Below, piece after piece: positions 26,589 to 37,168 of a stretch of DNA of 64,000 bases (positions are counted from its first letter, which is position 1; each line of letters begins with the position of its first letter). The DNA is from Bacteroidales bacterium UBA5281. Lineage in GTDB: Bacteria; Bacteroidota; Bacteroidia; Bacteroidales; Lentimicrobiaceae. The translations under genes were made by a program, and so were the position numbers. The notes below the pieces were generated by a model. It saw only the letters and a list, made by a program, of their open reading frames with translations. It did not search any database and had not been told where the DNA came from. The DNA lies in assembly GCA_002410555.1 (NCBI GenBank), contig DHSR01000065.1, positions 1 through 64,000 of the forward strand. Reading direction: 5' to 3'.

Positions 26589-29501
26589 ATGAAAACCCTC
26601 TTCTTTACCCTGTTTAATTATCTTTTAAGACATACAGTGGCATTTGCTTTAAGCATGGTGATAACCATCTTTGCCTTTAGCGATGCGCAGGCCCAGGTTC
26701 CCCAAAAGGGTGAACGTCCTTTCATTGATATCAGTTCCGTTCCTGATGAAGCTGTTGAACCAGGCATTATTCGCATAAAATTTAAAAAATCAGCAGAGCA
26801 ACTGCTCGATCAGAACAAACCAACATTAAATGCTGCCGGAATTGCAGAATTTGGTATTCCTGAAATTGATGCACTCAATCAACAATTTGATGTTGCATCG
26901 GCAAAGCAAACATTGGAAATTGCGCTGCGCAATACAAAACACACCGACAGACACAGGCTATGGGGTTTTCATTTGTGGTATGATTTGATTCTCCCGGCAA
27001 ACACAAACTTCCGGACTGCGGTTCAGGCATATGCTGCTCAGGAAAAGATTGAGCTTGCTGAACCTGTTTATAAAAAGGAATTACTCGTTGGTGATAATGC
27101 ACAAATCACCCCTTTAAATCCTTCACCGGATAATGGAAATATTGCCATTAACTATACGCCCAATGACCCTTTTTACAGTCAGCAATGGCACTATCACAAT
27201 ACCGGTCAACAATCGGGAACGGCAGATGCCGACATTGACCTGCCGGAAGCCTGGGATTTAACCAAGGGCAGTAGTCAGGTAGTAGTTGCAGTGATTGACC
27301 AGGGCATTGAATATACGCACGTTGACCTGGCAGGCAATATGTGGTCAGGTACCGGATACAACTTTGTAAATGATAATGCTACAATTATCCCTGGTAACCA
27401 TGGAACACATGTTGGTGGCACCGTTGCCGGCAATACCAATAACGGCATTGGCGTTAGTGGCATTGCCGGAGGAAATGGATCGGGCAATGGGGCACGATTA
27501 ATGTCATGCCAGGTATTTATTGAAGGTGGTTCTTCGGGTGGGTTTGAAGAAGCACCTATCTGGGCGGCTGACAATGGGGCTGCCATTTCTCAGAACAGTT
27601 GGGGCTACACCAGCATGGGTGTTTATGATCAGGTGGCATTGGATGCCATTGATTATTTTAATGCCAATGGTGGAGGCAGTGTGCTGGATGGGGGAATTAC
27701 CATTTTTGCTGCCGGAAACTATGATGCCTCCGGTTTATGGTATCCCGGTTGTTACAGTGGAACTTTTGCCGTGGCAGCTACCAACAATCAGGATATGAAA
27801 TCGTGGTATTCAAATTATGACAACTGGGTGAATATCTCAGCTCCGGGTGGTGAAACCAATAGTGTGAATGAGCGTGGGGTTTTGAGTACGCTGTTAAGCA
27901 ATACCTACGGATTTTATCAGGGGACTTCAATGGCATGTCCTCATGTTTCAGGCGTGGCAGCACTGATTTTATCACTGGCGCCCGGACAATTGACTTCAGC
28001 AGAGCTTAAAACCATACTTGAGTCAAGCACTGATGATATCACCAGCCTCAATCCTGGTTTTGAAGGCATGCTTGGCACCGGAAGGCTAAATGCTTATCAG
28101 GCACTTCTGCTTACCCAGGATTATATTAACCCTTTAGTCCCACTACCTCCATCGGATATACTGGCAAATGCTGCATCAACATCTCAGATTGACCTTAGCT
28201 GGATGTTAAATCCTGACAATGACCCCGTGATGCTTGCCTACAATACAACCAATACTTTTGGTATTCCATCCGGTAGTTATGCAAATGGTGCTGCCATTTC
28301 AGGGGGAGGGACTGTAATTTATCAGGGAAGTGCCACCTCCTTTTCACATACTGCACTCAGTCCCTCAACCAAATATTACTATGCGTTATGGTCGAGAGAT
28401 GGCACCTACTATTCAGCTTTTCCAATTCAGAATTCAGCTACTACATTATGTGGAGTGGTAACACTTCCTTATGAGCAGCATTTTGCCGGAAATGATTTCC
28501 CGCAGTGTTGGTCCCAAACGTCTACCATAAGTGATCGATGGACTGTATCCTATACCAATAATGCCGGCGGAACTCCCAATGAGATGCATGCAGGATGGTC
28601 TTCCGGAAATGGAGTCAGCAGGTTAATTATGCCTCCAATCAATACCAATGGCGTGAGTTCTCTTGCATTGTCATTCAAGCATTTTTATGATGATTACGGA
28701 ACAGGCTTAAATTACAAGATACAATCCAGTGCTGATGGCATTACCTGGACTGATGAAGTCTGGAACAATACCTCCGGTTCAGGCGATAATTCGGGGACCG
28801 TAAATACCACAGTTGTCAACAATTCAGGAGCGATTACATACATTGCGTGGGTGCTTGAGGGAAACCACTATCAATTTGATGCCTGGGACGTGGACGATGT
28901 TATGGTAACGGCGGCTGGCACAAAAACCCTTAACCTGACCGTTTATCCTCAGGGACTTTATGCCGGCGGCGGTACACTGGCTAAAGCTCAGAATGAATCC
29001 GGAGATCAGTTCCCCGGAAATATAGCCGATGAAATCTTTATTGAATTGCACAGTGCTTCAAATTATAATGTGATTATACATGCCAGTGCCGCAGCTCCGT
29101 TACATACCGATGGCAGCGTTTCCATTACTGTACCTTCATCATTTTCAGGCAGCTACTACATCACTGTTAAGCATAGAAATTCAATTGAAACCACTTCGGC
29201 TTCAGCGATTTCCTTTGCCGGAAGCACCATTTCCTATGCATTTGACCTACCGGCAAAAGCCTATGGAAGCAACCTTAAACTGTCGACGGATGGTTATGGG
29301 CTGTTATATGGCGGAGATGCCAATGACGATAATGTGATAGATACCGGTGACATGTCGGAAATTGACAATGGTGCTTCAGCATTTGCTACAGGCTACCTCA
29401 TAGCTGATATAAATGGAGATGGAGTGGTGGATACCAGTGATATGACCCTCACTGATAATAATGCCTCCACTTTTGTGAGTTCTATTTTACCTTACGAATA
29501 A
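26589..29501 (+). CDS. Secreted subtilisin-like (S8) protease with C-terminal dockerin-like module
   Basis: This 970-aa protein has a signal peptide (1-35, ending AQAQ), a propeptide-like region (~45-160), and an S8 catalytic domain with Asp237 (VIDQGIE), His271 (NHGTHVGG), the oxyanion Asn in ISQNSWG and Ser447 (GTSMACPHVSG). A Fn3-like region (~520-620) and a cleaved-adhesin/MAM-like domain (~625-775) follow. The tail (779-970) is the shared module with KHRNSIETTSA and two calcium-type loops, DANDDNVIDTGD and DINGDGVVDTSD. All catalytic residues are present, so it should be active. Substrates are unknown; neighbouring surface proteins are possible targets. Confidence 0.93.
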   Translation: MKTLFFTLFNYLLRHTVAFALSMVITIFAFSDAQAQVPQKGERPFIDISSVPDEAVEPGIIRIKFKKSAEQLLDQNKPTLNAAGIAEFGIPEIDALNQQFDVASAKQTLEIALRNTKHTDRHRLWGFHLWYDLILPANTNFRTAVQAYAAQEKIELAEPVYKKELLVGDNAQITPLNPSPDNGNIAINYTPNDPFYSQQWHYHNTGQQSGTADADIDLPEAWDLTKGSSQVVVAVIDQGIEYTHVDLAGNMWSGTGYNFVNDNATIIPGNHGTHVGGTVAGNTNNGIGVSGIAGGNGSGNGARLMSCQVFIEGGSSGGFEEAPIWAADNGAAISQNSWGYTSMGVYDQVALDAIDYFNANGGGSVLDGGITIFAAGNYDASGLWYPGCYSGTFAVAATNNQDMKSWYSNYDNWVNISAPGGETNSVNERGVLSTLLSNTYGFYQGTSMACPHVSGVAALILSLAPGQLTSAELKTILESSTDDITSLNPGFEGMLGTGRLNAYQALLLTQDYINPLVPLPPSDILANAASTSQIDLSWMLNPDNDPVMLAYNTTNTFGIPSGSYANGAAISGGGTVIYQGSATSFSHTALSPSTKYYYALWSRDGTYYSAFPIQNSATTLCGVVTLPYEQHFAGNDFPQCWSQTSTISDRWTVSYTNNAGGTPNEMHAGWSSGNGVSRLIMPPINTNGVSSLALSFKHFYDDYGTGLNYKIQSSADGITWTDEVWNNTSGSGDNSGTVNTTVVNNSGAITYIAWVLEGNHYQFDAWDVDDVMVTAAGTKTLNLTVYPQGLYAGGGTLAKAQNESGDQFPGNIADEIFIELHSASNYNVIIHASAAAPLHTDGSVSITVPSSFSGSYYITVKHRNSIETTSASAISFAGSTISYAFDLPAKAYGSNLKLSTDGYGLLYGGDANDDNVIDTGDMSEIDNGASAFATGYLIADINGDGVVDTSDMTLTDNNASTFVSSILPYE

Positions 29502-29521
29502 TAAATTAAGTGTAAACATTC

Positions 29522-29547
29522 CACCTCTGTCCCTGATGTCGGAGGTG
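29522..29547 (+). terminator. Weak hairpin between the S8 and PKD genes
   Basis: CACCTC and GAGGTG form a 6-bp stem with a 14-nt loop, 20 bp after the stop codon. There is no good T-run. Confidence 0.3.
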
Positions 29548-29567
29548 AAATTAAAAATCAACACCCT

Positions 29568-32500
29568 ATGAAACATCTTTACACCTTCTCAGTTACTCTG
29601 TTAACTATTTTTCTTGCATTGCCTTCATTGAACTTTGCCCAGCATCAAGCGGAGGAACAAGGTCCAACGTTGATAACTTCATCCCATAGCATGATTGAAG
29701 TTGCTTCTATAGCTGATCAGATGGCAACCGGTCGGTTCATTCAGGCACAGGATAAAATTAAAGAGTTTAATCCAAAAAAATGGGGTAAAAATACTTTTAT
29801 CCCTGGAAAGGGTTTACCCGTAGGCAATGATCCTTTATACCGTCCAAATAAAGGGCCGGGCCAGCCACTGAGAAGCCCCCTGCTTACTTTTCAGGCAGCC
29901 AGTTCTGGTTCTACCCCCACCGATCCTACCGGCGCTGTGGGGCCCAATCATTTTGTAAATGCCTGGAATACAGCTTTCAGGATATGGGACAAAGCTGGAA
30001 ACCCTTTAACCAGCGAGGCCTCTCTGGGAACTTTATTCCCAGGAACCATGGGCGATCCCATCGTTTTTTATGACAGATATGCCGACCGCTTTCTGATTAC
30101 AGAATTTTTTAGCAATGGATTTGATGTTGCCATATGTCAGGGGCCCGATCCGGTGAATGACGGATGGTATGTTTATCGTTTCAATACCAATACCTTTCCC
30201 GATTACCCGAAATTCTCTGTCTGGAGTGATGGATATTATATAACGGCAAACAAAGATCAGAATTCAGCAAGCACCAGTCAGGTAGTTTTTGCGCTCGAAC
30301 GCAACAAAATGTTAACGGGGAATCCGACAATACAAATGCTGGGATTTCCCCTTACGGGAGTGGTAACCAGCGGCTTTTACAGCCCGCTGGGGTTCAATTG
30401 TAATGGGCCTGACCTTCCCCCGCCGGGCAATGCACCCATAGTATATATGCAGGATGACTCCTGGAGTGGAATTTCCAATGATCATCTTAAAATCTGGAAC
30501 ATCAATGTGAACTGGACCACCCCGAACAGTTCCACCATTTCTGCACCGCAAATGATAAATACAACCCCATTTGACGGCGTTTTTGATGGCGGATCATTCT
30601 CCAACCTTCCTCAGCCTTCAGGGTATGATATCGATGCTTTACAGGCTACCATTATGTATATGGCGCAATACCGAAGATTCACGGGACACAATTCAGCTGT
30701 GTTTAACTTTGTGGTTGACCTTGATGGTGGCGATGATTATTCAGGTATTCGATGGTACGAATTGAGACAAACGGCGGATGGTGCACCCTGGAGTATATAT
30801 CAGGAAGGTACCTATGCGCAGCCGGATGGCCACAGTGCATTTTGTGGTGCCATGTGTATGGATGCCAATGGTAATATTGCACTTTCTTACACAACGGTAA
30901 GCCCTACCCTTTATCCGTCTTTGAGATATACCGGCCGCCTGGCCTCTGATCCACCGGGTATTATGACTTTTGCTGAACAGGTTATCTATAATGGTTCACA
31001 GATTAATCCTGCGAGCCGGTATGGAGACTATGCCCAAATGACCATTGATCCGCTGGATGATGCTACCTTTTGGGCCATAGGCGAGGCATTTTCAGGTGGC
31101 AGAAAAAATTACGCCGGGGCATTTCAACTTGCCCCACCCGAACTCACAGCCAATTTTAATGCAGATGTGTCCACTGTGTGTAAAGGCGGCAGTACTAATT
31201 TTAACGACTTATCCCAACCGGCAGCTACTTCATGGAACTGGAGCTTCCCCGGTGCTTCACCCGCTTCCTCAACACAGCAAAACCCATCAGGAATAACCTA
31301 TTTAAACAGCGGATCATATGATGTAACACTTACTGTATCTAATGGCAGCGAAGTGAATACCCTTACCAGAAATGATTACATAAATGTCGAGGATCTTATT
31401 GCCGGTTTCAGTGCATCAGCTACTTCCCTTATAGTAGGCAATCAGGTTACGTTCATAGATGCATCGGCCTGTGACCCTCAAACATGGAACTGGACCTTTG
31501 AAGGCGGTGATCCGGCAACCTATAACGGACAAATACCACCTCCCATTACATACAACCAGACTGGGAGCTATGATGTGTCTCTTGTTATTACTAAACCGGG
31601 TGCATCTGACAATATTTCCCGATCTGATTACATTACAGTGTTACCACCGGTCTTCACTATGCAAAACGGAACCATAACAACCTGTACCGGCGATTTCTAC
31701 GACAGTGGAGGAGCCAACGCCAACTATTCCAGTAACGAAAATCTTGTATTGACAGTTATGCCTCAGGGAAATGGCAATTTATTGAAAGTAAGCTTTTCGG
31801 CTTTCAATCTGGAAAACAATTATGACAAATTGTATATATACGATGGAGCTTCTGTAGCCAATAATTTATTGGCAACACTAACAGGCACCACTTTACCGGG
31901 CACCTACACTTCATCAACCGGCCCACTGACCTTCAGATTTACTTCTGACAATTCACTAAACAGAGCCGGTTGGGAAGCTTCTTTTGAATGTATGAATACC
32001 AATATGCCTCCGGTAGTCAATTTTATGGCATCGGAAACTACCGTTGCTCTGGGAGAAACAGTGCAACTTACCGATTTAAGTACAAACCTTCCCACTTCAT
32101 GGCTCTGGAATATTACACCGCCAACATTTGAATATGTTTCTGGCAGCAACGGCAGCAGTCAAAATCCGGCAGTGATTTTTACAGAAACCGGAACTTATAC
32201 CGTCAGTCTCACGGCTTCGAATGTAAATGGCAGCAATACCTACATTAAGGAAAACTACATCCAGGTTCTTCCGTTTATATATTGCACCCCAGCATACAGT
32301 ACCGGAACAGGTGATGGCGATTACATATCGCTGGTTCAACTGAACGGTATGGCGAATTCAACCGGTGCTTCGGCAAGCCCATATTACACATACTTTAGCA
32401 ACCTGAGCACCGATTTGATTCCCGGATCAGCCTATACCCTAACCGTGAGTGCAGGCAGTTATAGTTCAAACAATATTTCGGCCTGGATTGACTTCAATAT

Positions 32501-33287
32501 TGACGGAGTATTCTCTGAGGCCGAAAAATTAGGCAATGTGGCACTGGGAGCCATGCCTGCGACAGGGGATATTCTTTTTACCGTACCTGCTGATGCTGAA
32601 ATTGGCAATACCCGCTTGCGCGTAAGGGAAGTTTATGGGCAGGCCAATCAAAACCCCTGCGCCACTTACACTTATGGTGAAACTGAAGATTACAACATCC
32701 ATTTGCTTCCACAAAACAGGGAGTTGATGCTTACCCTATACCTGGAAGGCCTGTTTAACGGAACAAACATGAATAAAGTGCAGAATGCCAGCGGAGACCA
32801 GTTTGGCGGTGATATTGCAGATGAAATAGTTCTTGAACTGCATCACATTTCACCACCCTATGCTCTGGTCAATGAGGCTCATGTCCTTGCAGTAAATACC
32901 GACGGAACAGCCAGCATTTCATTGCCCGCGTCGTTGGGAGAAAGTTATTACCTGGCAATTAAACACCGCAACAGCATTGAAACCTGGAATGCTTCTCCCC
33001 TATCTTTTGAAAATCTGACGATAAGTTATGACTTCAGCTCATCTCAAAGTCAGGCCTATGGCAACAATCTGAAACTTATCGGCGACAAGTGGGTCATTTA
33101 CGGTGGCGATGTAAACCAGGATGGAACAGTAGACATTGAAGACATGACACCCGTGGATAACGATGCTGCCAATTTCATTTCTGGTTATCTGGTTAACGAC
33201 ATAAATGGAGATGGCATGGTTGATATCAGTGATATGACCATTGTGGACAACAATGCGGCAATGTTTGTTGGGAAGATTACGCCATAG
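29568..33287 (+). CDS. Secreted PKD/CUB/GEVED protein with C-terminal dockerin-like module
   Basis: This 1239-aa protein has a signal peptide (1-24, ending FAQ). A large N-terminal domain (~90-520) has repeated DGY/W and GDP motifs and may be a beta-propeller; no enzyme signature was found. After it come PKD domains at ~525-609 and ~610-694, a CUB domain (~695-809, YDKLYIYDG and FTSDNS..GWEASF), a third PKD (~811-902), and a GEVED domain (~905-1044, ending YGETEDYNI). The tail (1051-1239) is the shared module with KHRNSIETWNA and loops DVNQDGTVDIED and DINGDGMVDISD, the cleanest calcium loops of the four. It probably binds carbohydrate or protein at the cell surface. Confidence 0.88.
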   Translation: MKHLYTFSVTLLTIFLALPSLNFAQHQAEEQGPTLITSSHSMIEVASIADQMATGRFIQAQDKIKEFNPKKWGKNTFIPGKGLPVGNDPLYRPNKGPGQPLRSPLLTFQAASSGSTPTDPTGAVGPNHFVNAWNTAFRIWDKAGNPLTSEASLGTLFPGTMGDPIVFYDRYADRFLITEFFSNGFDVAICQGPDPVNDGWYVYRFNTNTFPDYPKFSVWSDGYYITANKDQNSASTSQVVFALERNKMLTGNPTIQMLGFPLTGVVTSGFYSPLGFNCNGPDLPPPGNAPIVYMQDDSWSGISNDHLKIWNINVNWTTPNSSTISAPQMINTTPFDGVFDGGSFSNLPQPSGYDIDALQATIMYMAQYRRFTGHNSAVFNFVVDLDGGDDYSGIRWYELRQTADGAPWSIYQEGTYAQPDGHSAFCGAMCMDANGNIALSYTTVSPTLYPSLRYTGRLASDPPGIMTFAEQVIYNGSQINPASRYGDYAQMTIDPLDDATFWAIGEAFSGGRKNYAGAFQLAPPELTANFNADVSTVCKGGSTNFNDLSQPAATSWNWSFPGASPASSTQQNPSGITYLNSGSYDVTLTVSNGSEVNTLTRNDYINVEDLIAGFSASATSLIVGNQVTFIDASACDPQTWNWTFEGGDPATYNGQIPPPITYNQTGSYDVSLVITKPGASDNISRSDYITVLPPVFTMQNGTITTCTGDFYDSGGANANYSSNENLVLTVMPQGNGNLLKVSFSAFNLENNYDKLYIYDGASVANNLLATLTGTTLPGTYTSSTGPLTFRFTSDNSLNRAGWEASFECMNTNMPPVVNFMASETTVALGETVQLTDLSTNLPTSWLWNITPPTFEYVSGSNGSSQNPAVIFTETGTYTVSLTASNVNGSNTYIKENYIQVLPFIYCTPAYSTGTGDGDYISLVQLNGMANSTGASASPYYTYFSNLSTDLIPGSAYTLTVSAGSYSSNNISAWIDFNIDGVFSEAEKLGNVALGAMPATGDILFTVPADAEIGNTRLRVREVYGQANQNPCATYTYGETEDYNIHLLPQNRELMLTLYLEGLFNGTNMNKVQNASGDQFGGDIADEIVLELHHISPPYALVNEAHVLAVNTDGTASISLPASLGESYYLAIKHRNSIETWNASPLSFENLTISYDFSSSQSQAYGNNLKLIGDKWVIYGGDVNQDGTVDIEDMTPVDNDAANFISGYLVNDINGDGMVDISDMTIVDNNAAMFVGKITP

Positions 33288-33517
33288 TTTGGCGTTATCA
33301 TGATTGAAAAAATCATTAGTGACCGGAGAAATTAAAAAAATTCTTCTTTTTGCCTGTATGCCAGTGACTTAATGAGGTTTTTAAGGATTGTGGATGGAAG
33401 GAAACTCAGCTTTCTCCCACCTCCAATCTCCCCTTACCAAAAGATATACTCCTGTCATTCAGCGCAATATGAAGTCTGACACAAATCAAACAATTCATAA
33501 ACCAAAACTTTTTACCT

Positions 33518-36500
33518 ATGAAAAGAAACAAACTTCTAACAGCCATGCTGGCTATGTTTATGCTTTATCCCTGGATCGGAATGAGTCAGGGCTTAGAAGA
33601 TTTTACAAATTCCAATGCAACCACTGCATATACTAACAACTCTTTTGTTGGTAACAATGGTATTACCTGGACTTATGTCGCCTCAAGAGATGAAAATGGA
33701 GATGCCAACGGCTCTGGCATTGATGGTAAGGCACTTATGCTTAGAAGAGTTTCAGACAATAGCGCCGTTAGTTCCTCGGCTATAAGCGGTGGAATTGGGA
33801 ACTTCAGTGTTAAACTTTATAAAGGTTTTACCGGGAGTGGAGATCGCCAGGTGGAATTGTTTATAAATGGTATCTCGCAAGGTACATCTACTCCTTTTGA
33901 TGATTATGCTGAACACCTCTTTGAAGTTAATGGAATTAATATTAGTGGTGATATTGTCATTAAAATAGCCAACATTACTTCGAAACAAGTGATTGTGGAC
34001 GATATTTTATGGACTTCCTATAATTCAGGAACTCCGGTGGTTGCTACCCCATTATTCACACCGGCCGGAGGTAATTATTACTCAGCGCAGAGCGTTTCCA
34101 TTTCTACAACCACACCGGGTGCCACCATCTACTACACTACCGATGGAAGTGATCCCGACAACACTTCAACTGAATATACTGTTCCTATTGGGGTAAGCAC
34201 TGATCAAACACTCAAGGCCAGGGCCTATGCCTCCGGTTATGATCCCAGTGCAATTAGTTCAGCTACCTATTTTTTTCCGGTTATCAACAATGTGGCCAAT
34301 ATTGCTGAATTGCGGGCAGACTTCACTGAAGGCACCATCTATCGTTTAACCGGAGAAGCTGTGCTTACTTATCAAACAAGCGTGAGGAATGCCAAATACA
34401 TTCAGGATGCCACCGGAGCTATTCTGATTGATGACCCTTCCGGCAAAATCACCTCCACTTATTCTGTTTATGATGGAATTACTGGGATTACAGGTACACT
34501 GGGCCTATATCAGAATATGCTGCAGTTTACCCCGGTTGCTGATCCAGGCATGGCCAGTAGCACTGGTAATTCCATTGTTCCTGAAGAAGTTACGCTTGCA
34601 GACCTTGGCCCAGGCCATCAGGCTAAATTGGTGAAAATTCTGAACACGACAATTTCAGAAACAGGAAATTTTGCTGCCAGCACAAATTATAACCTGACCG
34701 ATGCTTCCGGCACCGGAATTTTAAGAACTCAATACAATGATCTGGATTACATAGGAACGCCTGTTCCGGAAACATCACAAAATATTACAGGGGTTATACT
34801 TCAATATACTACAAATATGCAATTGGTGCCAAGAAGCCTGGCTGATTTTGAAACAGGCGATAGTCCGGCACTCGTTGCTGATCCAACGACCTTGTCAGGA
34901 TTTACTTATAGCCAAGGTAACGGACCTTCAGCTTCTCAAACTTACGAAATCAGCGGAAGCCAGCTTACCGGTTTTCCTGGTATTATTTCAATAACCGGCA
35001 GTTCCAATTTTGAAGTATCCGTTGATGATATTACCTTCGGCACTTCTGCCAACATATCTTATACCTCATCAACGCTTTTGGCTACACCTGTGTATGTCCG
35101 GATGAAAGCCGGTTTAACGGCTGGTTCCTATACCGACGAAATCATTACCAATAGCGGTGGCGGGGCATTGGCTGATGTGGAAGTGGTTTGTAGCGGAAGT
35201 GTGCTCTCTGCTGAAGCTTCAAATCATGTTACCAATTTTATGGCGGAATCAGTTACTGCCACTGCCATTCCACTTACCTGGACGGATGCAGTTGGAGAGG
35301 TATTGCCGGCAGCCTATCTGATCAAAGGAAGTGCAATAAGTTTTGATGATATTGACGCACCGACAGATGGTCTTCCTGAAACAAACAGCGCTCTGGTTCA
35401 CAATGTGGACTTTGGAATGGAAAATTATACTTTCACCGGGCTAATCCCTGAAACACCTTACTTCTTCAAAATATATCCCTATACCAATGAAGGTACAGCC
35501 ATTGATTTTAAAACCGATGGTTCAGTTCCGGAATTAATGGCTTCAACTACTGTAATTCCTGCCGGCGCACTTGTCTACGAAGGATTCGATTACACCCCGG
35601 GTGAAGCCCTGCAGGCACAAGTTGGTTGGACAGGCATAAATTCCGGAGATGACATACTTATTGCTCAAAGTAACTTATCCTATACTGGTCTGCAAGCGTC
35701 TCAAGGACAAAAGATAATCTTTGACGGGAGCGGAATGGATGCTTACAAAGCTTTTGTTCCTCAAACCAGCAACACTGTTTACTATTCATTTATCATGAAT
35801 GTAACAGACCTGGGATCCTTAAATGCAACGGGTGGATATTTTACCGGACTTGCATCGAATGGCACAACCTTTGGAGCCACCGTTTGGACCGGACTGTCTG
35901 GTGAAGGATACAAAATCGGTATCAATCCGAGAACATCAACCTCTACAAATATGATATGGGTGGATGGCATCCAAACCTTAAACAACGAGGTATTTATTGT
36001 AGTTTCTTATGAATTTGTAGAGGAAACCGGTAACGACATTGTTAAGATATGGGTAAATCCGGATGCGTCTTCGCTTGGAAGTGCAACACCGCCTGAAGCT
36101 TCAGCAACTGTAAACAATACCGGAGGGCAAGACCTTACTCAGGTAAGCCAGTTCTTTATCCGTCAGGACAGCAACACTGAAACCCCATTCCTCGAAATGG
36201 ACGAATGCCGCATAGGTCTTAACTGGGCGGATGTTACCCCGACAGGAGAAGCAGGCAAAACACTTAACTTACAGGTTTTACTTGAGGCATTGTATGATGA
36301 AAATGGTTCTATGCGGGAAGCATTAGACGAGAATGGTTCGCATTTTGGAACAGGTATAGCCGATGTAATTTCAGTTGAACTGCATGAAGCAGCAAATTAT
36401 GGAAACAAATTGGACAGTATTGCCGGGGTACAGCTTTCAGTAGATGGAAATGCATCCCTGCAAATTCCGGCTTCCTATGACGGAGCATATTATGTTACTG

Positions 36501-36829
36501 TAAGACACCGCAATTCTGTGGAAATAACCTCGGCCAATGCAATTAGTTTCTCGGGGAATATCATAAATGTAAGCTTCCTCAATCCTGCCCAGGTATTTGG
36601 GAATAACCTGGGTGATTCCAATGATGGATATTATTTCGTTTTTGCCGGAGACATAAATCAGGATGGCGTGGTAGATACTGGTGATATGACCCTGGTTGAC
36701 AATGATGCAAATTTATTTATTACAGGATATTTGACCACTGACGCCAATGGTGATGGCGTTGTAGATACCGGTGACATGACCATTATCGACAACAATGCTG
36801 CAACTTTCACCGGAGCTGTACTTCCCTGA
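33518..36829 (+). CDS. Secreted protein with chitobiase-C and DUF5689-like domains and dockerin-like module
   Basis: This 1103-aa protein has a signal peptide (1-24, ending GMSQ). Domains in order: beta-domain (25-170), a chitobiase/beta-hexosaminidase C-terminal-type domain (175-250; PGATIYYTTDGSDP), a DUF5689-like OB-fold region (255-447; VYDGITGITG), an Ig-like domain (451-560), Fn3 (568-677), and a concanavalin/LamG-like domain (685-904; YEGFDYTPGEAL). The shared module (914-1103) has RHRNSVEITSA and calcium-type loops DINQDGVVDTGD and DANGDGVVDTGD. Secreted nucleases often carry DUF5689, but no nuclease domain is present here. Confidence 0.85.
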   Translation: MKRNKLLTAMLAMFMLYPWIGMSQGLEDFTNSNATTAYTNNSFVGNNGITWTYVASRDENGDANGSGIDGKALMLRRVSDNSAVSSSAISGGIGNFSVKLYKGFTGSGDRQVELFINGISQGTSTPFDDYAEHLFEVNGINISGDIVIKIANITSKQVIVDDILWTSYNSGTPVVATPLFTPAGGNYYSAQSVSISTTTPGATIYYTTDGSDPDNTSTEYTVPIGVSTDQTLKARAYASGYDPSAISSATYFFPVINNVANIAELRADFTEGTIYRLTGEAVLTYQTSVRNAKYIQDATGAILIDDPSGKITSTYSVYDGITGITGTLGLYQNMLQFTPVADPGMASSTGNSIVPEEVTLADLGPGHQAKLVKILNTTISETGNFAASTNYNLTDASGTGILRTQYNDLDYIGTPVPETSQNITGVILQYTTNMQLVPRSLADFETGDSPALVADPTTLSGFTYSQGNGPSASQTYEISGSQLTGFPGIISITGSSNFEVSVDDITFGTSANISYTSSTLLATPVYVRMKAGLTAGSYTDEIITNSGGGALADVEVVCSGSVLSAEASNHVTNFMAESVTATAIPLTWTDAVGEVLPAAYLIKGSAISFDDIDAPTDGLPETNSALVHNVDFGMENYTFTGLIPETPYFFKIYPYTNEGTAIDFKTDGSVPELMASTTVIPAGALVYEGFDYTPGEALQAQVGWTGINSGDDILIAQSNLSYTGLQASQGQKIIFDGSGMDAYKAFVPQTSNTVYYSFIMNVTDLGSLNATGGYFTGLASNGTTFGATVWTGLSGEGYKIGINPRTSTSTNMIWVDGIQTLNNEVFIVVSYEFVEETGNDIVKIWVNPDASSLGSATPPEASATVNNTGGQDLTQVSQFFIRQDSNTETPFLEMDECRIGLNWADVTPTGEAGKTLNLQVLLEALYDENGSMREALDENGSHFGTGIADVISVELHEAANYGNKLDSIAGVQLSVDGNASLQIPASYDGAYYVTVRHRNSVEITSANAISFSGNIINVSFLNPAQVFGNNLGDSNDGYYFVFAGDINQDGVVDTGDMTLVDNDANLFITGYLTTDANGDGVVDTGDMTIIDNNAATFTGAVLP

Positions 36830-36854
36830 ATTTTCTTGATCATTATCAGTGTGA

Positions 36855-36888
36855 AAAGCCGGTCTACGTAAAGACCGGCTTTATTTTT
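36855..36888 (+). terminator. Strong intrinsic terminator closing the surface-protein cluster
   Basis: AAAGCCGGTCT and AGACCGGCTTT form an 11-bp stem with a 6-nt loop, followed by ATTTTT. The remaining ~240 bp to the next promoter (36889-37132) hold nothing recognisable. Confidence 0.88.
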
Positions 36889-37132
36889 AATAATATTATT
36901 CAGCCAGGAAAATAAAAAAGATTCCTCCCTTTGCTCTGAATGACAGACTTGTACATTACTTTGGGGGTTGAGACGAGAGGAAGCTGTTACTTGCGGAACG
37001 GGATATAGTAATGGTTTTTTTCGCCATGAAGAAAAATTTCAACCGTGCACTAATGATTAATTATTTATGTAATATTTCTGTAAATAAAGAAGACAAAATT
37101 TGAAATAAACTCAAAAAAACAAGACAAAAAGG

Positions 37133-37163
37133 TTGGCCTCCTATTGAAATTGGTGTAATTTTA
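37133..37163 (+). promoter_or_regulatory. Promoter of the Nudix-type regulator gene
   Basis: TTG (37133-37135), a 20-bp spacer, then TAATTTTA (37156-37163), one base off TAnnTTTG. The predicted start site (~37170) falls inside the 16-bp palindrome described next. Confidence 0.45.
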
Positions 37164-37168
37164 CTGCA

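Noticed and set aside
33388..33636. 82-codon frame before the 1103-aa gene
   Set aside because: Overlaps the signal peptide of the real gene in another frame.
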